Origin: Girardinichthys multiradiatus
Lineage: Eukaryota; Chordata; Actinopteri; Cyprinodontiformes; Goodeidae
Direction of reading: 5' to 3'
NCBI RefSeq assembly: GCF_021462225.1
Contig: NC_061795.1
Location: forward strand, 51,243,380-51,307,379
Length of the DNA: 64,000 nt
Both the position numbers and the translations under genes were made by a program. The notes below the pieces were generated by a model. It searched no databases. It was not told the origin of the DNA and worked only from the letters and a program-made list of their open reading frames with translations. This document shows positions 12,901-26,500 of this stretch, in pieces. Position 1 is the stretch's first letter. Each line of letters starts with the position of its first letter.

Positions 12901-15900
12901 AAACACTTACTTTCTGCTGCTACTTTTAACGTTTGGAGACTCTCCGTGTTTTACACGGTTTTTCTAGTAGTGGTAAAGGGTCGCTAGCTTAGCTTTAGCA
13001 CCACCATGGCTACCCGTTCTGCTGTTTCTCTCTCTGAGTCTCCTCCTCTCTCCTCTGTGTCAGATGTTCAGTTACTCCTCTGCCTCCTTTAGTGATAATG
13101 GGACGTGTAATAAATGTAGCAATTTTGTAGCTTTGGAGGCGAGAGTGTCGGAATTGGAGGCCCCGCTCCACGCTGTTGAAAAACCAGCAGATATCCGAGG
13201 CCCCTTAGCCAGCGCGGAGCCACCGAGGGTAGCTCCCCGTTGCAGTCCTCCAGCAGAGCCCGCGCAGCCGGGGCCTCAGGCCGGCTGGGTGACGGTACGT
13301 AGAAAGCATAGTCCTAGATCCCAGCCCACAGGTCACCACCAACCCGTCTGCGTTTCTAACAGATTTTCCCCGCTCAGCGACACACCCGCTGAGAAGCCAA
13401 CTCTGGTAATTGGCAGCTCCATAGTCAGAAAGGTGGCACTAGAGACACCAGCGACCATAGTCAAATGTCTGCCAGGGGCCAGAACGGGCGACATCAAATC
13501 CTACCTGAAACTGCTGACTAAGGATCAGCATAAATACAGTAAGATTGTTATTCACGCTGGCGGTAATGACACCCGGTTACGTCAATCGGAGGTCACCAAA
13601 GTTAGTGTTGCTTCGGTGTGTAAGTTTGCCAAAATAATGTCGGACTCCGTCATTTTCTCTGGTCCCCTTCCTGATCTGACCAGTGACGACATGTTTAGCC
13701 GCATGCTGTCATTCAACCACTGGCTGTCTAGGTGGTGTCCAGAAAACAATGTGGGTTACATTGATAACTGGCAAACATTTTGGGGAAAACCTGGTCTGAT
13801 CCGGAGAGACGGCATCCATCCCACTTTGGATGGAGCTGCTCTTCTTTCTAGGAATCTGACTGAATTTATTAGTTCTCCAAAACTCTGACAACCCAGGGTT
13901 CAGACCAGGAAGCAGGGTCGTAGTTTAACACTCCTCTCTGCAGCTTCTGTACTGCTACCCACCCATTACCCTATTAAGACAGTGTCTCGCCCACGGCCAA
14001 AATTTAATAGATTAAAAAATAATCTAAAAGGAGGAAATCAGGAAAATCTCATAAAAATAAACACAACTCAGACTTAAAAGAAAAATAAAACAATTAAAAG
14101 GTGCTTACTGAACATAAGATCTCTCTCTTCAAAGACATTGTTAGTTAGTGACCTGATTTGTGACAATCAGATTGATTTATTTTGCCTCACAGAAACCTGG
14201 CTGCAGCAAGAGGATTATGTTACTATAAATGAGTCAACTCCTACTAATTATTTAAATTTTCACATTCCTCGAATTACTGGGCGAGGAGGAGGAGTAGCAA
14301 CCATCTTTCAGTCGGATTTATTGACTAGTCCCAGACCAATCAATAGCTACAACTCTTTTGAATATTTAATCCTTAGTTTTCCTCATCCAAATACCAAAGC
14401 ACTAAAACCTCTTCTGTTTGTTGCTTTGTACCGTCCACCAGGCCCTTACTCTCAATTTTTAGATCAGTTTTCAGACCTTTTATCTGATTTAGTGTTAAAT
14501 ACAGATAAAGTTATTATAGTGGGGGATTTTAACATTGATGTAGACGCTGAAAGTGATAGCCTAAATATAGCGTTTAATGCTATCTTAGACTCAATTGGCT
14601 TTGATCAAAACATTAACAAACCTACCCACCTTTGTCGTCATTCTCTGGACCTTGTGCTGACATATGGCATTGAGTGTAAAGACATAATATTCTCTCATAA
14701 CCCTGTCCTGTCTGACCATTTCTTAATAACCTTTGAGTTTAATTTAACCGAGTACTCCACACCTGAAAGAAAATTTCATTATAGTAGATCATTATCAGGC
14801 GATGCTGTAACAACATTTAAAGAATCTGTTCCACTTTTAATTTCCTCATTATCACTGAAAAACACAGTGGAGGGCAATAATTTAGTTTCTTCCCCTTCAC
14901 AAATTGATTCTTTTGTTCATAGTGTTACTTCATCATTGCGTGATGCATTAGACAATGCAGACCCCTTGAAAAAGAAGGTAATTATTCATAGGAGGCTAGC
15001 TCCTTGGTTTAATTCAGAGCTGCGTACTTTAAAGCACAATGTTAGAAAATTGGAGAGAAAATGGCGTTCTACACACCTAGAGGATTCCTACTTAATCTGG
15101 AAAAATAGCCTATTGTTGTATAAAAAGACACTTCGCCAAGCTAGAACAGCTTATTTCTCATCAATAGAAGAGAACAAGAATAATCCTCGGTTTCTCTTTA
15201 GTACAGTTGCTAAACTTACACAGAGTCATAGCTCTGTTGAGCCATCTATTCCCTTAGCTCTCAGCAGCCATGACTTTATGGGATTCTTCTTAAATAAAAT
15301 TGATTCTATTAAAAATAAAATCTTTGACATACTCCTGAAGATGATTACTTCATCCTCAGCAAGTGAGACAACATTGGAAATAACTGTAGAACCTGATTTG
15401 TGTTTGGACTGTTTTGATCCTGTGAAGCTTCCTGAGTTATCAGAAATATTAGCTTCATCTAAACCTTCAACTTGTATGTTAGACCCAATCCCAACCAAAT
15501 TATTTAAGGAAGTGTTCCCTCTGATTACCAGCCCCATTTTAGATATGATTAATCTATCTTTAGTAAATGGATCAGAACCACAGGCTTTTAAGGTAGCTGT
15601 CATTAAACCTTTACTTAAGAAACCTTCGCTTGATCGAGATAATTGAATAAATTACAGACCTATATCCAATCTTCCATTCTTCTCTAAAATTCTTGAGAAA
15701 ATAGTTGCTAATCAAATGTGTGAACATTTATACAGCAATGACCTGTTTGAAGAGTTTCAGTCAGGTTTCAGAGCTCATCATAGCACTGAAACAGCTCTGC
15801 TGAAAGTCACTAATGATATTCTTATGGCCTCAGATAATGGACTTGTGTCTGTTCTGGTTCTGTTAGATCTCAGTGCTGCATTTGATCCAGTCAATCATAA

Positions 15901-18900
15901 TATTCTCTTAGAAAGGCTGGAATATGCTGTAGGGATCAGGGGAACAGCGCTAGGCTGGTTTAAATCTTATCTGTCTGACAGATTCCAGTTTGTTCATGTA
16001 AATGATAAATCATCTTTAAACTCCAGGATTAATTGTGGAGTACCACAGGGTTCAGTACTTGGGCCAATTCTCTTTACTATATATATGCTTCCAATAGGTC
16101 AAATTATCAGGCAGCATAGGATAACTTTTCATTGTTACGCTGATGATACTCAGCTTTACTTATCCATAAATCCTGATGAACCCAACCAGTTAGATAGACT
16201 ACAAGCATGTCTTGAAGATATAAAAACTTGGATGACTTTAAATTTTCTGCTTCTAAATTCAGACAAGACAGAAGTTGTCATCTTTGGACCGGAGTCTTTA
16301 AAAAAGAAACTGCTTAGTCAATCACTTAACCTGGATGGCATTAAATTGACCTCCGATAATAAAGTAAAAAACCTTGGTGTTATTTTTGACCAGGACATGT
16401 CATTTAAATCTCATATTAAACAGGTTTCTAAGATTTCCTTCTTTCATCTCCAGAACATTGCCAAAATTAGAAATATCCTGTCCAGGAGTGACGCTGAAAA
16501 ACTAGTCCATGCATTTGTTACTTCAAGGCTGGACTATTGTAATTCTTTACTATCAGGATGTCCACAAAATGCAGTTAAAAGCCTTCAGCTGATTCAAAAT
16601 GCTGCAGCAAGAGTTCTGATGAAAATTAAAAAGAGAGATCATATTTCTCCTATTTTAGCTTCCCTTCATTGGCTCCCTGTTAAATCCAGAATAGAATTTA
16701 AAATTCTCCTCCTCACATATAAAGCCCTTAATGATCTAGCTCCATCATACATCAGAGATCTGATTGTTCCATATGTTCCAAACAGAGCACTTTGTTCTCA
16801 GACTGCAGGTTTACTGGTGGTTCCTAGAGTCTCTAGAAGTAGAATGGGAGGCAGATCCTTTAGTTATCAGGCTCCTCTCCTGTGGAACCAGCTCCCAGTT
16901 TTAGTCCGTGAGGCAGACACCCTGTCTACTTTTAAGGCTAGGCTTCAAACTTTCCTTTTTGATAAAGCTTATAGTTAGAGTGGCTTAGGTTATCCTGAGC
17001 TATCTCTGTAGTTATGCTGTTATAGGCTTAGGCTGCTGGAGGACATAATGACCACTTTCACCCTCTTCATTACATTCTCATACTACTCTCCAATTTTGCA
17101 TTGTTTGCTGTTATTTCAGCTTTTAACTTGTTCTCTCTTTTCTCTTCCTAGAAGCTACACCTGGCCTGACTCTGTGTCTACCTGTGACACCTTTCTGGAG
17201 AGGGGCACCGTCCAAGCTTCTGCTGGCAACAACTTAATGCTCACCTTCTACAGATGATCCACATGGTCCTGTCTTTCAGTGTTTAACCCTTTCTCTCTCC
17301 TAGACATGGCTACTGACTGAGCTTCTACTGTGACTAACTCTATGTTCTCTCTTTCAGACTCTAACCTTGAAAACTGGCTCAGAGTTTATCTGTTCTTTCT
17401 TTCTAGATGAAACGACTAAAGGAGCTACATCCATTAACATTTACTTTTCCTTCCCATAGAAAGTACTCCTGGATCAGTGCTTCTTTGTTCTCTTTGTGTC
17501 TCTGCTCTGTTCTCTCAAACCCCCAGTGGGTCGTGGCAGATGGCCGCTCACACTGAGCCTGGTTCTGGTTCTGCTGGAGGTTTCTTCCTGTTAAAAGGGA
17601 GTTTTTCCTCTCCACTGTCGCTACATGCATGCTCAGTATGAGGGATTGCTGCAAAGTCAATACCATTGACTGTCCACTGTCTCTACATGCTCATCCAGGA
17701 GGAGTGAATGCTGCAAGTCACTGACTGGATGCAATCTGCTGGGTTTCCTTAGATAGAAAAACTTTTTATCCAATTTGAATAAATAACTGAGTCTGACTGA
17801 ACTGTTCAATGATTACGATTCATTGGAATGTATGAACCTGACTGTTGTGAAGAGCCTTGAGACAACATGTGTTAAATAAACTGAATTGAATTGAATTGAT
17901 CTAAAGGCTTATCACAGTGGGAGTAGGAGACACCTGCCTGATTAAAAACCAAGAGGTCTTCAAAACCCGGAAGCTTCGACATGGGTACTTACTCTGTGTT
18001 TTCTCCTTGCTCCACCTTGCTGTCTTCGTCTTGTGGTACTGGCAACCTGGCAACAGGACACAATAAGTGTTCTTAAAAAGAAACTGTGTAAATGCCAAAA
18101 TACATAGATTCCTAAATGTAAAGATGGTCTAACTCAGGTTCAGGTTCGTCCAGCAGCTCCTGACTCTCCAGTGAGAGCTTGATGGATGTTCCCTCACTGG
18201 CCATTTGTCTAACAGCCATCTCTGCTGTCTGCCGGGCCACCTGTTCAGCCAGACGGGCCATTTCCATGCGCTCCTGAAGCAGACTGAAAGGAGACAGGGT
18301 GGGATTGTATACCATATTATATGAATAACTGCTTTGCAGTAGAAGAATACAATATAAACCCATTGGCCTTAACAAGCCAGGTCCCTGCACCTCCCTCACC
18401 GTTCCTCCATAGTGGCCAAAGCAACATCTTCAGCCTCCTTCTTGATGCTTTCGATAAATGGAGTCCAGCGGCCCGTCTGAGTCTCAGCGTCTTCCTGTGA
18501 TGTTATTGTCATGCTGTCTAATGCTGGTGCCTCCAGGTTGGTGTCACAGTTCCCACGACGCTGCACAGAGCTGGATGGTGTCCTTGTCTCCTCCTGCTGT
18601 TGCTGCTGTGCTGAGACTCTCATTGGACTTGGGGATTCTGCAGCTTTGGGGTGACTTTCATAAGTCTGCTGGCCGTCATTATCTGACTCCACGTCCTCCA
18701 GCACCATATCTGGCTTGAGTTTGGATGAAACTAATGTGGAGGAAATGTTTGAGTAGAAGAAGTCGAAAACATATGGTGAAATAGGAGAATAATTTCTACT
18801 TTTTAAGTTTTGAACTGACTTGACCCAACAGAGAGCTGAGGAGGGGACATAATGGGATTAACTATTGCTTTCAAAAGTAATGATGATGATTGATTGAAAC

Positions 18901-20479
18901 TCTGCTGATGCTGGTTTTCTACTGTAGAATACCAGAAACTGGAAACTTATGATCTTCTATGAGTTTCTTGGACTTTCCCCTTTGCTCTGAATGTAGGTAA
19001 GTCCAGTGAATGTCAACTAAATCCTTCTCCTCTCAGAGAGAAGCCACCCTCTGCAATCATCCACTATCTAAAAGCACTATTAAATTACTGATACTGTTTA
19101 AATTATTGTTACTGAATAATACTGCCACTCAATCAATTTTATTAAGTCTTATTATTTTGAATTTATGATTTGTACCTATTGGTTTCATAAAGTTTTGGTT
19201 CTCATGTATTTATCTTATTTTTAAGTTTTGTTCTCCTGTTCATTGTCCTGCTTTAACTGATTTATGGAGCCCTTTGGACACTGTTCTTGGTGTGTTCAGA
19301 TGTTTGCATGAATGATTTGAACCACTGAAAACAAATCTTAGGGCTATGAATAAAGGAACCTTGATCCTTGGCCATGTGCTGTTCTCTCTGAGTGAAGCAG
19401 TAGCTTAGATTTCCTCAATGCTGTACAGAGGTGAGCATCATCACTCCTTCACTTTTAAGCTCTTCAGATGCCTTCACTTGCTAAACAGGCAGATGAAAGC
19501 CAGGCTCCATTCCATCATCCCACATAACAACATTAAACTTCACAGTGCAGCTGATTACTAGCATCACTGCTTTAAAACTATACATATCATATAAAATGAA
19601 AAAGCTTATTGTTTAAAATGGCAGTAAGTTTTCCTTTTAAAGTCTTTTAGTCACGATGAGTCATCCAGCTGCAGCACTGGGAACCAGCTGAAGAACATGA
19701 AGAGAGTCTTCACTGATGTCTTTGCACGGTGCATTTCAGTAGTCTAAGCAGGTGTTGCTTTGACTACTGACATGTTGTAGTCAGTCAGATATGTTAAGGG
19801 AGTTACAAATATCTCTGCAAGGTTGTGTTTGCCACACTCCTCTTCACTGAAATGCATATCACCTGAATCAGAGTCTAACTGATATTAGTTAGTGTAGAGT
19901 TGTTTGGAAACGTGGCCAGAACACACGATGAGGTCAGAAATTCCACTTACTGAATAATTGTGCAGATAGTGTTTATGTTAGATCATTGACTGACATAATT
20001 TAAACCTGTTTCTCCAATCTGATTCTGTTGGTGTCATCCTGTTCTAACATTAAGGTGTTGGTCTATCTCCTCTATCCTTTCTGGGTCTTTGAAACTGAGT
20101 CAGATCCTCAGGAACCACTCCACACCAAACCTTCAGTCCACAGTTCACAGGTCATGTTATTAACATAAAAGGACCAATAAATCTTAAAATAAGCTCATAA
20201 CCCTCCAAACATGAACAGCTCTCCAGGAACAAGTCTTGAAGTTCAAACTTTAATACAATTTCTACAATAAATCAAGTACAAATACAGATATACAGTATAT
20301 TTCACATTCACCAGTCATTATAGCTGCCATTTAATGGACATGTTGAGATTGAGACACTTACATATATATACACATATATATATATATACATATATATATA
20401 TGTGTATATATATGTATATATATACACATATATATATATACATATATATATATATGTGTATATATATGTATATATATAT

Positions 20480-20532
<53 letters not shown>

Positions 20533-23500
20533 TATGTGTATATATACATATATGTATATCTTGCAATAAATCTACAATTTCACATAAACGATAAATGACT
20601 AAATTTAGCAAAAATAAATGTGGTCATGCTAAAAATATTCCAGTGAACGTTTCGGTTGCCTCATTACTTTTAGTCATAAAAAGTTTACGGAGGGCTGTAA
20701 GGGCATTTTTACATGTTTTACAGTTGCCACAATAGTCTGTGCTGAACAGTCCCAGTAAAAAAAACTGTTCTGCCAGTTTGTGTACTGGTTTTCTCTCTAC
20801 ATGTTTGTGGGAATCAGAGCGTCCCTCAGCCGTCTCCTCCTGCTGTTTAAGGGGCTCGCAGTGCCTTCCCCCCTGAAACAGAAGGAGAAGAGGGACTGAG
20901 TTAGGCTCCAACCGTCCGACCAAAACACCTCCATAAAAACTAAAGGGGAAGAACAAAATGCTCCAGAGAAGACATGTGGAATACTTTACAAACCCCCATA
21001 TAGAAAACTGAATCATTACTGCAATGACCTCGGGTCAGTTACTTTCTAATGCTTATGAAAACACCTATTATTGGCCCTTTAGCCTGAACTGTGAACTGTG
21101 GCCATAAAATACCAATCAGACAGCTTTCTAAACTACAACAGAGAACAAGGAGATAAACTGAACCTCAACTCACCTTTCTGCAGCACTTCAGTATCACCCT
21201 GACGCAAAATTAGAAAACAAATCTGGAATCAGTCTCTGAATGTTGAAAAGTCTGAGCAACATACCAAGTGAAGGACAAATTAAGAAACACCTCAGCTTCA
21301 TCTTTGGATGGAAGAACAAGCTGAGGCATCTTCAAGCCCAGTCCTGACACAAACCAGTCAACGACTCTGTGGAGAAATGAAACACAATGAACTGAAGAAA
21401 CGTAGGTAGGAAAATTAAACTGGATTAATTCTTATTTTTTGTAGTATAAAGCTGTGAGAGTGGACTACAGCACAGAAAATCCCATTTAAACCATCTTCTC
21501 TGAGCTTCGCTGGTGAAGCTGCCTCAGATGTGCCTTCGGGTTTCTAAATGTATATAACGAGGTCACTTCTGTCTTCTTTCGGTCAGTTACGGTGCTTTGG
21601 GAAAACAGTTTGTTCTCACAGGTAATATGTTTATACAGTTGTGTGAAAAGGTCTTTGCTCCCTTTCTGATTTCTTATTTTTTGCATCTTTGTCACACTAA
21701 AGTGTTTCAGATCATCAAACCAATTTAAATATTAGTGAAAGACAACTAGTAAACACAAATTGCAGTTTTGAAATAAAGGTTTTTATTATTAAAGGAGAAA
21801 ACTGCAGTGAGTTTTTCAAGAACTGTGGAGGAATTCTGACCCACTCTGCTTTGCAGAATTGTTGAAATTCATCAACACTGGAGGGTTTTCTAGCATGAAC
21901 GGCCTTTTAAGGTCAAGTCACAGCATCTCAACAGGATTCTGGACAGCACTTTGACTAGGCCACTCCATAGTTTTCATTTTGTTTTTCTTCAGCCATTCAG
22001 AAGTGGTCTTGCTGGTGTGTTTTGGATCATTGTCCTGCTGCAGAACCCAAGTTTCAGCTTGAGGTCACCAACAGATGGCCAGACCTTCTTCTTCAGGATG
22101 GTTTCGGTAGACAGCAGAACTCATGGTTCCATTTATCACAGCAAGTCTTCCAAGTCCTGAAGCAGTAAAACAGGCCCAGACCATCACACCCCCCACCATA
22201 TTTTACTGTTTGTATGATGTTCTTTGTCTGAAATGTGGTGTTACTTTTACACCAGATGTAACGGGACACACACCTTCCAAAGGGTTCAGCTTCTGTCTCA
22301 TCTGTCTACAGAGTATTTTCCCAGAAGTCATGGGGATCATCAAGATTTCTGGAAAAACTGGGACAAGCTTAATGTTCTTTTTGCTCAGCAGTGGTTTTGG
22401 TCTTGGAACCCATTTTTGCCCCATCTCTTTCTTATGGGGAAGGCATGACCTCTGACCTTAACTGAGGCAAGCAGTTGTTTGGATGTTGCTGTGGGGTCTT
22501 CTGAGACCTTTTGGATGAGTCGTTGCTGAGCTCTTGGGGTAGATTTGGTGTGTTAACCGCTCCTGGAAAGGTTCACCACTTTTCCATGTGTTCTTTTTGA
22601 GGATGAACTGTGGTTCTCTAGCGCCCCAAAGCTTTAGTGTTATAACCTTTTCCAGACGGATAGATCTCAATTCATTTCTTTCTCATTTGCTCCTGAATTT
22701 CTTTGGATCTTGGCATGATGTCTAGCGTTGTCAGGCAGGCCATATTTGAGTGATTTCCTGATTGAGAACAGGTGTGGCAGTAATCAGGCCTGGGTGTGTC
22801 TAGAGAAAGTGAACTCAGGTGTGATGAACCACAGTTCAGTTACGTTTTCACGGGTGGGGGGGCAATCACTATTCACCTTGTAATAGATAATGGTTCCTTT
22901 CAGGTCCATTCTGACCCTATAACAAGTATCAATTCACAGAAGAACACTATGTTTAATCTAAACTGGTTCATAATATGTTGTTGCCAGAATCTTCAAAGTA
23001 CTAAAATACATAAATAATTGTTTTAATAATTATATAATAATTGAAATGTGTACAGAAGTGAGATTTCAAGCTGCTTCAGAGAAATAAAGCTGGTTAGAAC
23101 TGGAGCAGAAACTACACCATCTGTCTGAACATAAGCTTTTTTAATTTGATGTTTTTATCACAAGAGGTCATTCAGCACTGAGATTTCCAGGCAGCCTGGG
23201 CTGGGTTGGCGGCTGGTCTCTTAGCTGTCCAACCTGATGCCGCTATGACATGACCTGACATTCCAGCTGCAGACTGTGCTAAAACTACACATTTCGTATG
23301 CGGCCATTGTGGTATCAATTTTTCCCTGAATTCTGTTTTCTCTACAAAATGTCTTCGTTGTTTAGTGACCTTCAGCTGCATTCTCAGGAGCCATGCGCTC
23401 ATTTTCATCCTTTTCCATATTTCTAAACATCCAGCATAGATATGAATTTACCTTCATTTATTTTTGCCTGCCATTAAGAGGTGGACCTGTTGGTGAACTT

Positions 23501-26500
23501 TGGATCATTGTTCTGCAGCAGAACTCAGGGTCCTCAAGCTTAAGGTCACAAACTGATGGTAGGACACTCTCCATAGGATTTTTTGCTAGAGATAATTATT
23601 CATGGTTCCATCAACCACATCAAGTCATCCAGGTCCTGAAGCAGTAAAGTAGCCCCAGACCATTACACTACCAAGTCAAGTCAATCCAACATGTGCACCT
23701 AATGATGTGTAAGACGTTAAAGGCTGGCCCATGACTTAATATCATAAAGAGCAGACATGCAACTGAAACTGAGATACTTTCTGTCCCTAAAGCTCCTTGT
23801 GAAACAGCTGTACAAGGTGTACTTTCAAGACAACAGAAACGTGGAATCAGAAAGGAAGCATCAGTCCACAGAGGTGAAGGATTTTATGTGTTTGAATAAA
23901 ATATCAATAACTGCTGGATTTACACTGGTAGGCAATAAGAAATAGAAAGTTAATCCTTTATTGTCCAACAGCGGGGAACAAAGCAAAATGCAATGAAAGC
24001 ATCCAGGTTCATTCATCCCTAAAACCATAGAAGAAGTTAACAGACTACAGACTAGAACAACCAGTCAGGCTGTAGAATAAAAGAGAATAAAACCCAGGAT
24101 CAACAAGGTTACTCTAATTAATTAGATTAGAGGTGCAGCATATTCAGGTGATACTGGTCTCAGCATCAATGGAAAAACTGTGCAACATTATATAAAAACA
24201 AATAAAACATAATGTCCTTTATTTAGTGAAGCAGCAGCGAATGTAACGTCATGTATGCAGCCAATGATGCCTGGAAACCCAGAAATGTATGAATAGATAA
24301 TGCTTGATTATCAAAATGTGATATAGATTAAATTATTGCTTTCACTGATTCCTGCAGTTCTGACATTCTTCTATTAGTCTTGTGGGTCTGTGACTAGAAA
24401 ACACCACAAGACTGCACAGCAGGGGTGTCCACAGTTTATCAGATTGGAAGCTACTTATAATGCATCCAAGTCACAAAGATTTACAGTCTGCTGGGGGGGA
24501 TTCATGGGTGCTTGAGGCTCCTGTTTCAAATAAAATGTAACTAAATCTAAATGATTTGTGTCTGATGATAAAAAAATAAAAACAGAACTAAACTACAACC
24601 TCTGTTGGGGGTCGAAGTCCGGTGTCCCTCCTGACAGGCTTGGAAACAGTCCACTCTGCTGAGGAGGACAATCTGACTTTACCAGATGTTTGAGATGAAC
24701 ACTATGGACACCTCTGTTGTACATTAAATGTTCTTGACTGTGACAAAAAACGGTGATGCTCGGACATCTAATCAGTCTGATCACCCTCTCCTGACGGAGA
24801 TTTCTGGCTCCTCCAGAAAAGATCACGCCATTTCTGACACTTTCCTTGTCCCAGATCTCAGCTAGAAAGTAGACCAGACCCAGGGTTAGTTCAACAAACT
24901 CATCTACTGAGCAGGGCTGGTTCACCAAGTAGGTTGGAGGGGTAACGTGACTCAGGGTAACATCTACCTTCCTTTCTGAAACCAAAAACCCAGGGTATGC
25001 ACATACTTACCCCTGAACTTAGAGAGTTTTCACTAACCCGACTTTCTGAAACAGGTTCTAGCTGTAATGGACCGCACACCTTCCAGAAAGGTCCACTTTT
25101 GTCTCAGAAAATTTTCCCAGAGGTCTTGGAGATCATCAAGATGTTTTGGTTAAAGTGAGGTGGGCCTTTGTGTTCTTCTAGGTCAGCAGTGGTTCTGGCC
25201 TTGGAACTCTCCCATGGAGGTCATCTCTGCCCAGTCTTCTTACTGTGGAATCATGAACTTAATTTAGGCAGTGAGGCCTGCAGAGATTTAGATGTTGTTC
25301 TGAGTTCTTCTCTGACCTCCTGGATGAATCGTTGATGAGCTCTTGGAGTAATGTTGGAAGGCCATTATCTCCTGGGCAGGTTCTTCACCTTTTCATGTTA
25401 TCTCCATCTGTGGATGATGTTTCTCTCTGAGTTTCGCTGGAGCCCTATAGCTTTAGAAGTGGTTTTGTAACCCTCTCAACACTCCTGAAACTAACATTAG
25501 TCGAATAATCTGAAACATTTAAGTGTGACGAGAAAACATGTCGAGGGTAAATACTTTCTCACAGTACTGTAAATATAATACGTTACAAGCCCAAACACAA
25601 AGGTCGGAACAAGGTGTAAAAATCCTGAAATATGTCATTTAAACACTCCTTTTCATTCAGAGCAAACATCCTCCGTAGAGAAACCTATAAAGTATATTAA
25701 AACTGAAAAAGACACAGAGTTGAAATTTCTCTGTTATTGTCTAATTCTGTGTTACAGATATAGATTATGATGCATTGTTTCTATAGAGGCAGATCTGTGA
25801 GCAGCCACTTAATGAATAGAAATGTAAATGTGAATTTAAACATGTCCTCACAACCCCAGTTCCAATGAAGTTAGAACAATGAACAAAACAGACAACAGAA
25901 TATAATGATTTGCTAATCCTGTTCAACCTTTATGCAACTGAATCCACCACAAAGACAAGATATTTAATGTTCAGACTGACAAACTTTATAGTTTTATTAC
26001 AAATATTCACTCATGTCAAATTTGATGCTTGCATCACGTTCCAGTGAAACTGGACCGGGTCATGTTGACCACTGTGTTTCATCAACTTTACTTCTAACAC
26101 TCAATAAACGGTTGGGAACTGAGGACTAATTTTTGAAGCTTTGTAGCTAGAACTATGTCCCATTGATGCTTGATGAACAACTTCAGTTGCTCCGTGTCTC
26201 CGTTGTCGTAGTCTGATCTTCATAATGAGCCACACATTTTTGATGAGAGACAGGTCTGGACAGCAGGCGGGCCAGTCTAGGACCAGAACTCTGTTAAAAT
26301 GTGTGCAGAATGTGGCTTGGTATTCTCTTGCTGAAATAAGGACAAACGTCCCAGAAGAAGACGTTGCTTGGAAGGCAGCAGATGTTGCTCCAGGTGGACC
26401 TCTTAGTATTAATGGTGCCTTCATAGATGTGCCCGTTATCCATGATGCCATGGGCACTAACACACCCCCATACCATCACAGATGCTGGCTTTTGAAGTTC

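Larger units (their letters stand above)
12763..17897 (+). mobile_element. L2 LINE copy 1, nearly full length (about 5.1 kb)
   Basis: The element has a 5' UTR, ORF1 (esterase type), ORF2 (endonuclease plus reverse transcriptase), a 3' UTR and a gaattgaattg repeat tail. It starts with the same aggcgtggtaaggcgtatt as copy 2 at 46065, and the two look about 96-97% identical by eye, so both inserted recently. It lies antisense in an intron of the cngb1-like gene, immediately 3' to the I/Nimb-like element and 96 bp from the exon 17993..18046 donor. The ttgaattg-type tail is how L2 elements prime. Confidence 0.9.

Noticed and set aside
15226..15603. 125-codon minus-strand frame repeated at 48528..48905
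   Set aside because: It is the antisense shadow of conserved L2 ORF2 coding sequence.
20318..20611. Frames on both strands rich in YIYIYI
   Set aside because: Translation artefact of the compound microsatellite.
20624..21016. 130-codon minus-strand frame between host exons, preceded by a cagttt-type acceptor near 20880
   Set aside because: Reading from the preceding exon phase gives a stop after nine residues, and the peptide has no module or composition in common with the rest. It could be an alternative exon but support is too weak.
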